Part shown: in pieces, positions 17,993 through 26,703 of the stretch
Numbering within the stretch: the stretch's first letter is position 1
Layout: each line of letters opens with the position of its first letter
Assembly: GCF_017352115.1 (NCBI RefSeq)
Contig: NZ_CP071448.1
Coordinates: forward strand, 930,001-994,000
Reading direction: 5' to 3'
Source of the DNA: Flavobacterium endoglycinae
Lineage (GTDB): Bacteria; Bacteroidota; Bacteroidia; Flavobacteriales; Flavobacteriaceae
Length of the DNA stretch: 64,000 nucleotides
Translations under genes and position numbers: made by a program
Notes under the pieces: model-generated
The model's input: only the letters and a program-made list of their open reading frames with translations
Database searches by the model: none
What the model was told of the DNA's origin: nothing

Positions 17993-18781
17993 ATGACACA
18001 TCAACAAATCCTTGATAAACTGGCAGCTAAACATCTTGTAAAATCAATTGATGAAGATTTAGCGAGATTGACTTTTACGGCAATGTGCTACGAAAAAGAT
18101 GTAGAAAAACAGCTTTCATATCTTTTACCTAAATTAATGAATCGCTGGAATTGTGTTTTGTTAGGTACAGGAGACATTCCTAATAGCTACAAACAAATTA
18201 CAATTGTTGCCCTTTCAGTTCTTTTGCATAAATACGGTTTTCAAGTTGATGCAATAAATAAAACAGCAATTAATGCGATAGATCTTTTGAATAAAGGAGT
18301 AGTTCTAAGTGATGATTTTTTTAGGAAATCAGAAGAAATAAAACAACTTATTTTATCGCAACCAACACCTTTAAAACGAAAACCAGCAGTTCCAGATATC
18401 ATTACTTTTTATAGAAAAGGTGATGTAATTTCTATTCAATTAGAAAATCATTACTACGTTGCATATATTCATGAAATTTCTGGTGCGAATGAAAGCCCAA
18501 TATTAGAATTCTATGATGGTAAATTCAACAAACTGCCTACAGTTAGCGAAATAGAAAGCCTGCCAGCGAAAGGACAAATGTATAATGACGGCAAAGAACA
18601 TATTTCTCATTTTTCAGTTGATGGAATAAAAAATCAGCCTGACCTAGCAGAACAATTCCAGTTAATATCAACGAATATTGCACTTAAACCTTCAAATAAA
18701 CATCTTCAGAAATCAATTGGCCTTTATGAAGAAACAGATTTGTTTGAAATTCAAGATACGATAAAAAATCTTTTTAAATGA
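17993..18781 (+). CDS. Protein of unknown function, possibly with an immunity-type C-terminal domain
   Basis: A 262-residue soluble protein I do not recognise. The start at the ATG of MTHQQILDK is preferred over an in-frame TTG five codons upstream that falls in the likely promoter. There is no signal peptide or membrane helix. Residues 1-125 look all-helical. The remaining part is beta-rich, with FYRKGDVISIQLENHYYVA and then ILEFYDGKFNKLPTVSEIE, a layout reminiscent of the Imm26-type immunity fold (a K-x-G-D-V-x-x-I-x-L start and a later F-x-D/x-LP), but I cannot confirm it. The gene stands alone between a secreted protease and an L,D-transpeptidase. Confidence 0.6.
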   Translation: MTHQQILDKLAAKHLVKSIDEDLARLTFTAMCYEKDVEKQLSYLLPKLMNRWNCVLLGTGDIPNSYKQITIVALSVLLHKYGFQVDAINKTAINAIDLLNKGVVLSDDFFRKSEEIKQLILSQPTPLKRKPAVPDIITFYRKGDVISIQLENHYYVAYIHEISGANESPILEFYDGKFNKLPTVSEIESLPAKGQMYNDGKEHISHFSVDGIKNQPDLAEQFQLISTNIALKPSNKHLQKSIGLYEETDLFEIQDTIKNLFK

Positions 18782-18863
18782 AAATCCCGAAACCAATTTA
18801 AAAAATTATGTAACCCTTTTGAGCTATCATATATATAATTTTATCATTATAAAAATACGACCT

Positions 18864-19763
18864 ATGAAAAAGTTATATTATACAGCAAACGCCCTACTTA
18901 TATTAATGTTAGTTTTAGTCGTTTCATGCAAAAAAAGCGATACTATTAACTTAACAGAAAATACCGCTGAAAAGGAAAAACCTAAGAAAACTATTGAATA
19001 TAAAAAACCGGAATCTTCCGTTTCTTATCAATTTACAAAAGTGAAAGACTGGCTGAAAGCCAATGAAGCTGACAGCACTAAAATGGATATCGTTTCGGCT
19101 ATAAACAGAGCCGACAAAACGAATCTAAAAAAACTAGATTCAGTGGTAATTCCATCTGATTTTAGTGGAGATTTGGTATATTATCTGCCATTTCCGTTGC
19201 ATGTTTCAGCATTAGAAGAAGTTTCAAAAATTATTATTTTCTCATATCCAACCCAGACTTTTGCCGCTTATGAAAATGGTGAATTAGTCCGCACTGGTCC
19301 AACTAATATGGGAAGAAAAAAAGATCCTACTCCAACTGGATTATTTTTCACCAACTGGAAAGCAGAAAAAACAACCAGTACTTTTAATGACGAATGGGAA
19401 TTAAAATGGAATTTCAATATTGAAAATAAAAAAGGGGTTGGTTTTCATGAATATGATTTACCTGGTTATCCAGCATCACATTCTTGTTTAAGATTATTAG
19501 AAAAAGACGCTAAATATTTATACAAATTTGCAGACGAATGGGTTTTAAAGGACAAAGAAAATGTAAAAGTCAAAGGAACTCCGGTAGTTGTTTTTGGAAG
19601 TTATAATTTTGATGGTCCAAAACCATGGCTGCAGTTAGCATCTGATCCAAAAGCATTAAAAATTTCGGAATCTGATGTCGAAAAAGAAGTAAAACCGTTT
19701 CTACAGGAAATTTTAGAAAATCAGACTGTAAGAGACACAGAACAAAAAACTACTTCTCTTTAA
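18864..19763 (+). CDS. L,D-transpeptidase (YkuD-family) lipoprotein
   Basis: A 299-residue lipoprotein: signal sequence MKKLYYTANALLILMLVLVV followed by lipobox VVSC at residues 19-22. An upstream TTG in frame lacks this benefit, so I start at the ATG. The YkuD domain spans about residues 115-225 (IIIFSYPTQTFAAYENGELV, GRKKDPTPTGLFFTNWKAEKT, then VGFHEYDLPGYPASHSCLRL). The catalytic motif is HSCLR instead of the common HGC(I/V)R, with Cys as nucleophile. These enzymes cross-link peptidoglycan or attach protein to it. A C-terminal ~60-residue extension is present. A hairpin terminator follows. Confidence 0.87.
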   Translation: MKKLYYTANALLILMLVLVVSCKKSDTINLTENTAEKEKPKKTIEYKKPESSVSYQFTKVKDWLKANEADSTKMDIVSAINRADKTNLKKLDSVVIPSDFSGDLVYYLPFPLHVSALEEVSKIIIFSYPTQTFAAYENGELVRTGPTNMGRKKDPTPTGLFFTNWKAEKTTSTFNDEWELKWNFNIENKKGVGFHEYDLPGYPASHSCLRLLEKDAKYLYKFADEWVLKDKENVKVKGTPVVVFGSYNFDGPKPWLQLASDPKALKISESDVEKEVKPFLQEILENQTVRDTEQKTTSL

Positions 19764-19783
19764 ACACGAAAAATATCTAAATA

Positions 19784-19821
19784 AAACAGCCGAAACTATT
19801 TTAAGTTTTGGCTGTTTTTTT
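19784..19821 (+). terminator. Terminator after the L,D-transpeptidase gene
   Basis: AAACAGCC-x-AAACT and AGTTT-x-GGCTGTTT form a stem followed by a T run. Confidence 0.85.
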
Positions 19822-19901
19822 ATTTAAACGAAACATTTTTTTATCATTCTATTGAAATGAATTTATTATTTTTGATTATAAAAATAAACTTACAATACAA
19901 A

Positions 19902-20405
19902 ATGTCTAAAAAATTAATATTATTGTTTTTATTATCAGGTTTTTTCGCAATAGGACAAACCAAAAACAATTCAAAATCAGAAACCTATACCGGCCGAAAA
20001 GGGATTTATGAAATAAAGTACAATCCTGAACATTGGATCCAAAATCCTCAATCAGAAAATTGGGATGCCGAATTTCATGATAAGTACAATTTAGTCAATG
20101 CTTATTTTATTGAATATGATTATTTTATACCTGAGAAAAAACTCAAAAGCACTATAGAAGAGCAGTATAAAGAATATGGAAAAATTAAAAATCTAAAAAT
20201 ATTCAAGAAAAAACTAAATAATATTGAAGTAAATTACTTTACCTGTGAGTTAGATTATAATGATTTTTTATATAAATATCAGGGGTATATTTACAACGGA
20301 AAAGGTGGTTCGATACAATTGCAATATGGCGGTCAGGCCGAATCGATAGAACAAAATCAAAATACTATTAATGAATTGGATAACGGCATTTCAATTATTA
20401 ATTAA
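19902..20405 (+). CDS. Secreted protein of unknown function
   Basis: A 167-residue protein. A start 15 codons upstream (19857) is possible, but the ATG at 19902 gives a proper signal peptide (MSKKLILLFLLSGFFAIGQ). The mature part is rich in aromatic residues and charged, with YKYQGYIYNGKGGSIQLQYG in the second half, resembling a small beta-sandwich protein that absorbs user-facing substrates; the family is unknown to me. AT-rich composition and lone position suggest an accessory gene. The convergent guaB gene ends only 60 bp away, with a shared bidirectional terminator between. Confidence 0.65.
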   Translation: MSKKLILLFLLSGFFAIGQTKNNSKSETYTGRKGIYEIKYNPEHWIQNPQSENWDAEFHDKYNLVNAYFIEYDYFIPEKKLKSTIEEQYKEYGKIKNLKIFKKKLNNIEVNYFTCELDYNDFLYKYQGYIYNGKGGSIQLQYGGQAESIEQNQNTINELDNGISIIN

Positions 20406-20408
20406 ATA

Positions 20409-20444
20409 AAAAAGGCGTAAAAAATTTACTTTTACGCCTTTTTT
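20409..20444. terminator. Bidirectional terminator between the secreted orphan and guaB
   Basis: AAAAGGCGTAAAA and TTTTACGCCTTTT form a stem with A and T runs on the two flanks, so it can serve both converging genes. Confidence 0.88.
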
Positions 20445-20464
20445 AATATTTATAAAACTAAAAA

Positions 20465-21937
20465 TTATCTTGAATAATTTGGAGCTTCTTTTGTAATCGT
20501 TACGTTATGAGGATGACTTTCAGTGATTCCACTTGAAGTAATTCTAACAAAACGTCCAGTTTCTTGTAAAGTAGGAATATCTTTTGAACCGCAATATCCC
20601 ATTCCGGCACGAAGACCTCCAATAAACTGAAGCATACTTTCATTCAATTCACCTTTATAAGGAACACGTCCTACAATTCCTTCTGGAACTAATTTCTTAA
20701 CATCATCTTCAACATCTTGGAAATAACGATCTTTAGAACCTGTCTGCATAGCTTCCACAGAACCCATTCCGCGGTATGATTTGAATTTTCTTCCTTCAAA
20801 AATAATAGTTTCTCCCGGAGATTCTTTTGTTCCTGCTAATAATGAACCTAACATTACACAGTCGGCACCAGCAGCAATTGCTTTAGGAATATCTCCTGTA
20901 TAACGAATTCCTCCATCTGCAATTACAGGAACACCACTTCCTTTAATGGCAGCAGCCACTTCAAGAACAGCAGAAAATTGAGGAAAACCAACACCTGCAA
21001 CAATGCGTGTTGTACAGATAGAACCTGGTCCAATACCTACTTTTACACCGTCAGCGCCATTTTCTACTAAATATTTAGCCGCTTCAGGAGTAGCAATGTT
21101 TCCAACAATTACGTCTATTTGAGGAAATTTTGATTTTACTTCTTTTAAAGTATTTACAACACCTTCTGTATGTCCGTGAGCAGTATCGATAATGATGGCG
21201 TCTACACCAGCATTTACTAAAGCTTCAGCTCTTTGAACTGCATCTCCAGTAACTCCAATTGCAGCAGCAACTCTCAAACGACCAAATGAATCTTTGTTAG
21301 CGATTGGTTTTTGAGTCAATTTTGTAATATCTCTAAACGTAATTAAACCAACTAATTCGTTTTTAGCATTTACAACTGGTAATTTTTCGATTTTGTGGCC
21401 TTGTAAAACTACTTCAGCTTGTTCTAGTGAAGTTCCTTCTGCAACTGTAACAAGGTTTGAACTTGTCATAACCTCAGCGATTGGTCTCGATCCGTTTTTT
21501 TCGAAACGTAAATCACGGTTTGTTACGATTCCTTTTAGGATTTTATTTTCGTCAACGATTGGAATACCGCCGATTCCGAATTCTTTCATTGCGTTTTTTG
21601 CGTCTGCAATAGTAGAAGTCATTGGTAAAGTTACCGGATCAATAATCATTCCTGCTTCAGCACGTTTTACTTTTCGAACTTTTCCTGCTTGTTGTTCGAT
21701 AGTCATATTTTTATGTAAAACACCTATTCCTCCTTCTTGCGCCATAGCGATTGCCATTGCACTTTCAGTCACAGTATCCATAGCAGCAGATACGATCGGA
21801 ACGTTTAATGTTATGTTTCTTGAAAATTTTGATTTGATACTCACTTCGCGAGGAAGCACATTCGAGTAGTTAGGTACTAATAATACATCGTCGTAAGTTA
21901 AACCTTCGCCGATAATCTTGGAGTTGTGTGCTATCAT
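20465..21937 (-). CDS. guaB: Inosine-5'-monophosphate dehydrogenase
   Basis: A 490-residue enzyme of the usual length. It oxidises IMP to XMP with NAD, the committed step to guanine nucleotides. The TIM barrel is interrupted by two CBS domains (residues about 95-205, e.g. [21 protein letters not shown]). The active-site loop is [11 protein letters not shown] with the catalytic Cys at 308, followed by [21 protein letters not shown] and the flap [11 protein letters not shown]. The C-terminus is [21 protein letters not shown]. It is transcribed alone from its own promoter in a short AT-rich spacer. With purA on the plus strand, purine branch-point genes lie within 6 kb. Confidence 0.97.
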   Translation of the reverse strand: MIAHNSKIIGEGLTYDDVLLVPNYSNVLPREVSIKSKFSRNITLNVPIVSAAMDTVTESAMAIAMAQEGGIGVLHKNMTIEQQAGKVRKVKRAEAGMIIDPVTLPMTSTIADAKNAMKEFGIGGIPIVDENKILKGIVTNRDLRFEKNGSRPIAEVMTSSNLVTVAEGTSLEQAEVVLQGHKIEKLPVVNAKNELVGLITFRDITKLTQKPIANKDSFGRLRVAAAIGVTGDAVQRAEALVNAGVDAIIIDTAHGHTEGVVNTLKEVKSKFPQIDVIVGNIATPEAAKYLVENGADGVKVGIGPGSICTTRIVAGVGFPQFSAVLEVAAAIKGSGVPVIADGGIRYTGDIPKAIAAGADCVMLGSLLAGTKESPGETIIFEGRKFKSYRGMGSVEAMQTGSKDRYFQDVEDDVKKLVPEGIVGRVPYKGELNESMLQFIGGLRAGMGYCGSKDIPTLQETGRFVRITSSGITESHPHNVTITKEAPNYSR

Positions 21938-22063
21938 GGTGCAATTTCTAGTTGAATTGCGTGCAAATATAGTGAATAAATTGCTAACTTGAATACTAAC
22001 TTATTCATAAATTTAACTTTACAGGAAATAACGCACAATTTAAATTCCGAAATAAAAAATCAC

Positions 22064-22106
22064 AAATTCCAATTAATTCTAAGAAACAATGCTAAAATTG
22101 GAATTT
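22064..22106. repeat. Imperfect inverted repeat in the guaB/DUF5723 spacer
   Basis: AAATTCCAATT (22064-22074) and AATTGGAATTT (22096-22106) are an 11-bp inverted pair separated by 21 bp. This belongs to the same AATTCCAA/TTGGAATT repeat type seen at 33500-33594, and may act as a terminator for the minus-strand gene that ends at 22127. Confidence 0.6.
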
Positions 22107-22126
22107 GGAATTTCATTGTTGAAATT

Positions 22127-23524
22127 CTAATCCTTATCCTGAAAGACAAAATTGAGTCCGATTTGAAATGCAGCACTATTTGCCTTCGATATATCTTTAT
22201 ATTCTAATACATTATTGACTAAAGCGTAAATATTGAAACTGCCGATGGTTCCTGAAAGTCCCAAACCAATATTTTTGTTTGAAAAAGTATCGAATGTGTA
22301 AGTTGCTTTAACATCTAATTTTTCGAAAATATTTCTTTGATAAAAAGCAGTAAAAGCTGCTATGGGAGTTCTTGGAGCTGACATAAAGAAGAGCTGTCCG
22401 CCAACTGCATTTTTATATCTTTTCTTAATTTGTCCTCTACAATTACAATCTTCATCAGATCGATATTCTCCAAAAGAATACTGAAGTGAGGTATACATTT
22501 TAGTAGGTCGCCAGGTCGTGTATTTATTATGCAGCGTTTCTCGTGGAATGGCTTTATCAAATTCATCAAAAATATTTTCCGGATCATTATTCCCCATAAA
22601 ATCTGGGTTTGCACCTTCATAATGATAGGTTCCTTTATACGTTACTGTTTCAATATCTTTAGATTGTTTTATAAAACCAAAATCAATAATACTGGCTGTA
22701 AACTGCAGATTGTCTTTAAAATAATAGGTAAGACCGGCATCAACTCCCAATCCTAAACTACCGTTGAAAAAAGTGTTGTGGGCAATATCTGAAACAATAT
22801 TTCCTTCGTATTCATCTTTTGTAAAAGTGGCAATTCCAGAAGTTTTCAATTCTAAATTAGATGAAATAGTTTGAGTATAAATATTGGGTGTTCCAGCGGT
22901 TTGACCAGTGTAAATGTATCCAGAGTTTTTAGTTGAAACAGCATTGGCGCCACTTGAATAGATTTTAGCGCGTCCGCCCAACACCAGTTTGTCGCTTACT
23001 TTTTTATGAAAACCGACATGGAAAACGGATAAAACCTCAGCTTTCAGACTTAAATCTCCCAGATTAAAAGATTTCCCTATATAATCTCGGTTTCCATCTA
23101 ATCCCAGCAAAGCCAGATCTTTAGGCATAAACATAAAAAAATCAAATTCCTGATAAGCACCAAACGAAATATACGAACGACTTTCTTTACCTCCTATCCT
23201 GAATCCGGCTGAAAACAATTCCAATTGCTGATTTGTTATAACTTTGTCATTACGTGAAGATTTATTGACAACGTTTCTAACTTTATCATTGAAATCGACA
23301 CCATTATCAGCAAATAAATCATAAGCAGAAAAACTGCTTGATCCTAAATTGGCAGAAATTCCAGATAATACTGGAACTCCAAAATAAAATTTATACGAAA
23401 CATCGGCTCCCGGATTTACCATAGAAGCCTGCGGAATTGAAGTAAAATTATACAACACTTCTTTATTTTGTGCAAAACAAGAAAATGCGGCAAACAGCCA
23501 TACAATTAAATAGGACTTTTTCAT
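22127..23524 (-). CDS. DUF5723 family outer-membrane protein
   Basis: A 465-residue protein with a signal peptide (MKKSYLIVWLFAAFSCFAQ). The opening of the mature part, NFTSIPQASMVNPGADVSYKF then YFGVPVLSGISANL, and the alternating hydrophobic strands throughout are typical of the DUF5723 proteins of Flavobacteriia (an outer-membrane beta-barrel family related to PorP/SprF). The C-terminal FQIGLNFVFQDKD fits a barrel end. Function is unknown; some relatives participate in type IX secretion or gliding. Its start overlaps the stop of the upstream lipoprotein gene by 4 bp, so the two are translationally coupled. Confidence 0.82.
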   Translation of the reverse strand: MKKSYLIVWLFAAFSCFAQNKEVLYNFTSIPQASMVNPGADVSYKFYFGVPVLSGISANLGSSSFSAYDLFADNGVDFNDKVRNVVNKSSRNDKVITNQQLELFSAGFRIGGKESRSYISFGAYQEFDFFMFMPKDLALLGLDGNRDYIGKSFNLGDLSLKAEVLSVFHVGFHKKVSDKLVLGGRAKIYSSGANAVSTKNSGYIYTGQTAGTPNIYTQTISSNLELKTSGIATFTKDEYEGNIVSDIAHNTFFNGSLGLGVDAGLTYYFKDNLQFTASIIDFGFIKQSKDIETVTYKGTYHYEGANPDFMGNNDPENIFDEFDKAIPRETLHNKYTTWRPTKMYTSLQYSFGEYRSDEDCNCRGQIKKRYKNAVGGQLFFMSAPRTPIAAFTAFYQRNIFEKLDVKATYTFDTFSNKNIGLGLSGTIGSFNIYALVNNVLEYKDISKANSAAFQIGLNFVFQDKD

Positions 23525-24069
23525 TCGATCACTAAATAAGCTGTTGCACCTGATCGTAATTTAAGACTTCCTGTACTGTTTTGATTTAAAGAAGGACCAG
23601 GCGCAATTACGATAGAAAAACCTATTTTTACAGTCTGCTTGAGGAGATCTAATCTTTGATTTTCAAAAACTTCTGTTGGATATTTTATAACATTTGGACT
23701 CCCTGCATAAGCAGGAACAGTAAAAGAAATGGTTTCCAGAACATCATTATTAGCATTCATCAATAACATATTCACCGAAAAAGCTCTTTGAATAGTATTT
23801 TCTATTTCGACATCAAAGTCGGCACGTTTTAAGCGATTATTAAAAAACTTATCTTTAAAAATATCAAAATCACGAACGTCATAAATAACATTTGTTGTTC
23901 CATTATCTATAACCTTATTCGCCTGAATATCAAAATAGGCTAAATTGGCCACGATCACTGGTTCTAATTTCAAATCCTTGACCTGATCAAAATCTAAATC
24001 ACTTGAACAGGAAAAGAATAATAGAGGTAAAACCAAGATATTTAAAATTCGAAAGAAGTAAGCTTTCAT
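23521..24069 (-). CDS. Lipoprotein of unknown function, partner of the DUF5723 barrel
   Basis: A 182-residue protein with signal peptide and lipobox FFSCSSD (Cys near residue 21). The mature part resembles a small beta-sandwich: VIVANLAYFDIQANKVIDNG, then FKDKFFNNRLKRADFDVEIE. The final bases overlap the start of the DUF5723 gene by 4 bp (ATGA), a strong sign of a two-gene operon. A lipoprotein paired with an outer-membrane barrel suggests a joint outer-membrane complex; I do not know the family name. Its upstream spacer (178 bp) is AT-rich and probably carries the promoter. Confidence 0.75.
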   Translation of the reverse strand: MKAYFFRILNILVLPLLFFSCSSDLDFDQVKDLKLEPVIVANLAYFDIQANKVIDNGTTNVIYDVRDFDIFKDKFFNNRLKRADFDVEIENTIQRAFSVNMLLMNANNDVLETISFTVPAYAGSPNVIKYPTEVFENQRLDLLKQTVKIGFSIVIAPGPSLNQNSTGSLKLRSGATAYLVIE

Positions 24070-24247
24070 GCTAATTTAGATTGAAATAGTTTATAACTCG
24101 TTTTATTACTAGTTATTGTCTAACATCAGTAAATATAACTATTTTTTAACGAATTTTCCTAACAAATTTTGAGTCATGCAAATTACATTAGTTTAAGTAT
24201 TCAATTCTAACCAATGGTGAATTCCTTCAATTTAGCTTTTCAATCTT

Positions 24248-25114
24248 TTAATGAAATTTTCCGAATACTTTCGAAGCTTCATTGTAGGCGCTTTCAAAAC
24301 TTAAAGAATTAAGTCCGGTTGCTTTTTTATTGGCCGTAAAATAAGAAACTAATTTTTCTGTTGGCATATTTCCAGTCAATTTATCGGTTGCCATTGGACA
24401 GCCTCCAAATCCTTGAATTGCACCATCAAAACGAGTACAGCCTGCTTTTGCTGCAGCATCAATTTTCTCAAACCAAGTGTCTGGTGTTGTATGCAGGTGC
24501 GCGCCAAACTCAATTTCTGGATATTTCGGAATTAAATTAGAAAACAAATAAGTAATAACTTCTGGTGTAGAACTTCCAACGGTATCAGAAAGCGAAAGGA
24601 TTTTTACGCCCATTCCTGCAAGCTTTTCCGTCCATTCGCCTACTATTTCAACATTCCACGGATCTCCATATGGATTTCCAAATCCCATTGAAAGATAGGT
24701 TACGACTTCTTTATTTTTTTTATCAGCAATTTCCAGAATTTCTTCCAAAGTAATCAGAGATTCTGCAATCGTTTTATGAGTATTTCGCATCTGAAAGTTT
24801 TCAGATATGGAGAATGGAAATCCTAAATACTGAATGGCTTCGTATTCAGATGCAACTGAAGCGCCTTGAGTATTGGCAATTATAGAAAGTAGTTTGCTGG
24901 TCGTTTGAGAAAGATCAAGCTGTGCCAGAACCTCAGCCGTGTCTTGCATCTGCGGAATGGCTTTTGGCGATACAAAACTTCCAAAATCAATGGTATCAAA
25001 CCCTACGCGAAGAAGCGCTTGAATATAAGTAACCTTGTTTTTTGTTGGAATAAACGTTTTGATACCTTGCATGGCATCTCGTGGACATTCGATAATCTTG
25101 ATTTCTTTATTCAA
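24248..25114 (-). CDS. mvaB: Hydroxymethylglutaryl-CoA lyase
   Basis: A 288-residue TIM-barrel enzyme of the DRE-TIM family. IIECPRDAMQGI replaces the usual E-x-x-x-R-D signature (residues 8-18). The metal-binding and active-site segments are LSDTVGSSTPEVI near 180, FGAHLHTTPDTWFEKID near 205 and the hallmark GAIQGFGGCPMATDKLTGNM near 232-251, which contains the catalytic Cys. It cleaves HMG-CoA to acetoacetate and acetyl-CoA in leucine degradation or ketogenic metabolism. It is divergent from the SatD gene; the 261-bp spacer holds the operator array that lies closer to satD. Leucine dehydrogenase elsewhere in the window fits a leucine degradation pathway. Confidence 0.9.
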   Translation of the reverse strand: MNKEIKIIECPRDAMQGIKTFIPTKNKVTYIQALLRVGFDTIDFGSFVSPKAIPQMQDTAEVLAQLDLSQTTSKLLSIIANTQGASVASEYEAIQYLGFPFSISENFQMRNTHKTIAESLITLEEILEIADKKNKEVVTYLSMGFGNPYGDPWNVEIVGEWTEKLAGMGVKILSLSDTVGSSTPEVITYLFSNLIPKYPEIEFGAHLHTTPDTWFEKIDAAAKAGCTRFDGAIQGFGGCPMATDKLTGNMPTEKLVSYFTANKKATGLNSLSFESAYNEASKVFGKFH

Positions 25115-25210
25115 AACTTTTGCTTTTGTAAAGCTAAGTTAGCTTCTTTTTTAAAGAAATAAAAATTATAGTCATTTTCGAGGTTGATTTTTTAAGCTTA
25201 ATTAAAAATG

Positions 25211-25342
25211 CATTCCTTAATTCTGTAATAATATCAAATAGTATCGAAATACGTAATATTTATAACTATTACCTAAAAACGTAATAAATTAAAATATTAC
25301 CAAAAAATGTAATAATTAAATTTATTACTTATATTTGTAATA
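25211..25342. promoter_or_regulatory. Five-unit operator-like array with exact 28-bp spacing upstream of satD
   Basis: The unit is TATTAC-N8-GTAATA. Three perfect copies start at 25267, 25295 and 25323. Two more GTAATA half-sites at 25225 and 25253 keep the same 28-bp register, each with a left arm that matches 4 of 6 positions. The five right half-sites thus begin at 25225, 25253, 25281, 25309 and 25337. Spacers within units differ in sequence but are always 8 bp. The last unit covers the presumed -7 box and the fourth covers the -33 region. Confidence 0.85.
25330..25337 (+). promoter_or_regulatory. -7 promoter element of satD
   Basis: TATATTTG matches TAnnTTTG and overlaps the last operator unit (25323-25342). 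Transcription would start near 25343-25345, about 30 nt before the ATG at 25376. Confidence 0.65.
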
Positions 25343-25375
25343 GAAAATTTATATTTTTTTAATTATATTTGATTT

Positions 25376-25990
25376 ATGACTAGTGTAATTACAGGCGATA
25401 TAATTGGTTCAAGACAACAAGAATCAGAACATTGGGTAGAAGATTTGAAGAAAATCTTGCATCCGCTTGGTAAAACCCCAAGTCAATGGGAAGTCTATCG
25501 AGGCGATGAATTTCAAATAGAAATTACAAATCCTGAAGATGCTTTATGGACTGCGGTTTTAATAAAAGCCCGTTTAAGAGCCTTAAAATCTGATGCACGA
25601 ATGAGTATTGGTTTTGGAAATAAAACTCATAATGCCGAAAAAATTTCAGAAAGCAACGGATCTGCATTTATTAACTCGGGAGAACTTTTTGAAACGCTGA
25701 AAAAGCAGAAAGTCACTTTAGCGATGCGAACTGAAGATGCTGATTTGAACGAAAGAATAAATCTTATGATACAGCTGGCGTTGACTTTTATGGACAACTG
25801 GCTGGCACAGTCGGCAGAGTTTGTGGCTTTGGCAATAGAATATCCAAATTTGTCTCAGGAAGAACTCGGGCAAAAATTGGGAATTAATCAAGCAGCGGTA
25901 AGTCGAAGACTAAAACGTTCCCACTTTGATCTGATTATGAATTTAGACCGTTATTTTAGAACACAAATAAAACAACTTACAGCCTTATGA
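25376..25990 (+). CDS. SatD family protein with a C-terminal helix-turn-helix
   Basis: A 204-residue protein. Residues 1-150 match the SatD family layout: VITGDIIGSRQ at the start, then YRGDEFQIEI near residue 42 and ARMSIGFGNKTHN near 74, giving a nucleotide-cyclase-like (GGDEF/Cas10-related) topology with IIGSR and GDEF-type turns. The C-terminal 45 residues are a helix-turn-helix: LSQEELGQKLGINQAAVSRRLKRSHFD. It therefore looks like a sensor fused to a DNA-binding module. It overlaps the next gene by 4 bp (ATGA). Immediately upstream is a phased five-unit palindromic array, the natural target for autoregulation. Function of SatD is not established; in Streptococcus mutans it was named from a secretion and acid-tolerance locus. 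Confidence 0.85.
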   Translation: MTSVITGDIIGSRQQESEHWVEDLKKILHPLGKTPSQWEVYRGDEFQIEITNPEDALWTAVLIKARLRALKSDARMSIGFGNKTHNAEKISESNGSAFINSGELFETLKKQKVTLAMRTEDADLNERINLMIQLALTFMDNWLAQSAEFVALAIEYPNLSQEELGQKLGINQAAVSRRLKRSHFDLIMNLDRYFRTQIKQLTAL

Positions 25991-26703
25991 TTTTATTTAT
26001 AAAACTGCTTCTGGCACATTTGTTAGGTGATTTTATCTGGCAGCCCAATTCATGGGTAGCTCATAAAGAAGCTCATAAACATAAAAGTATTTATTTATAC
26101 CTTCATATCTTTCTTCATGGGATTTTGGCTGCCGTTTTAGCGGGTGAAATTTCCTTTATACCGTATGCTGTTTTAATTGCAATTACACACGGCATAATTG
26201 ACTTAACCAAACTTCATTTTCAAAAAAGCAAAAATAAACGAACATGGTTTGTGGTTGATCAAATTGCACATTTATTAATTTTAATTGGAATTACGCTTTT
26301 ATACGAAAATGAAAATATAGACTTTCTTTGGTTTGACAATCGGTTCTGGATTTTACTAACGGGAATTTTATTAGTAACCAAACCGGCTTCTATTTTCATC
26401 AAAACCATAATTTCAATCTGGAGTCCAGAAAGTCAAAACAGTCATCAGGATAATTCTCTTGCCAGTGCTGGAAATTATATTGGCATTTTAGAACGTTTAC
26501 TTACAGTCTGTTTTATTCTAACGGGACATTTTGAAGCCATTGGATTTTTACTGGCCGCAAAATCCATTTTCAGGTTTGGAGATTTAAAAGAAGCCAAAGA
26601 CCGAAAACTAACCGAATACGTTATGATTGGTACTCTGATTAGTTTTGGAATTGCGATAATTACGGGCTTAATTCTTCAAGCGCTTCTTTTACAACTGTTT
26701 TAA
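25987..26703 (+). CDS. DUF3307 membrane protein
   Basis: A 238-residue polytopic protein. The N-terminal motif [20 protein letters not shown] is the DUF3307 signature, then [12 protein letters not shown] and [13 protein letters not shown], with several membrane helices carrying conserved His and Asp residues. The C-terminal extension ([20 protein letters not shown] then [15 protein letters not shown]) holds two more helices. Function is unknown. The start codon overlaps the satD stop by 4 bp, so the two are co-translated; SatD-DUF3307 pairs are recurrent in Bacteroidota and elsewhere. Its end overlaps the convergent pyrD end by 15 bp. Confidence 0.87.
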   Translation: MILFIKLLLAHLLGDFIWQPNSWVAHKEAHKHKSIYLYLHIFLHGILAAVLAGEISFIPYAVLIAITHGIIDLTKLHFQKSKNKRTWFVVDQIAHLLILIGITLLYENENIDFLWFDNRFWILLTGILLVTKPASIFIKTIISIWSPESQNSHQDNSLASAGNYIGILERLLTVCFILTGHFEAIGFLLAAKSIFRFGDLKEAKDRKLTEYVMIGTLISFGIAIITGLILQALLLQLF

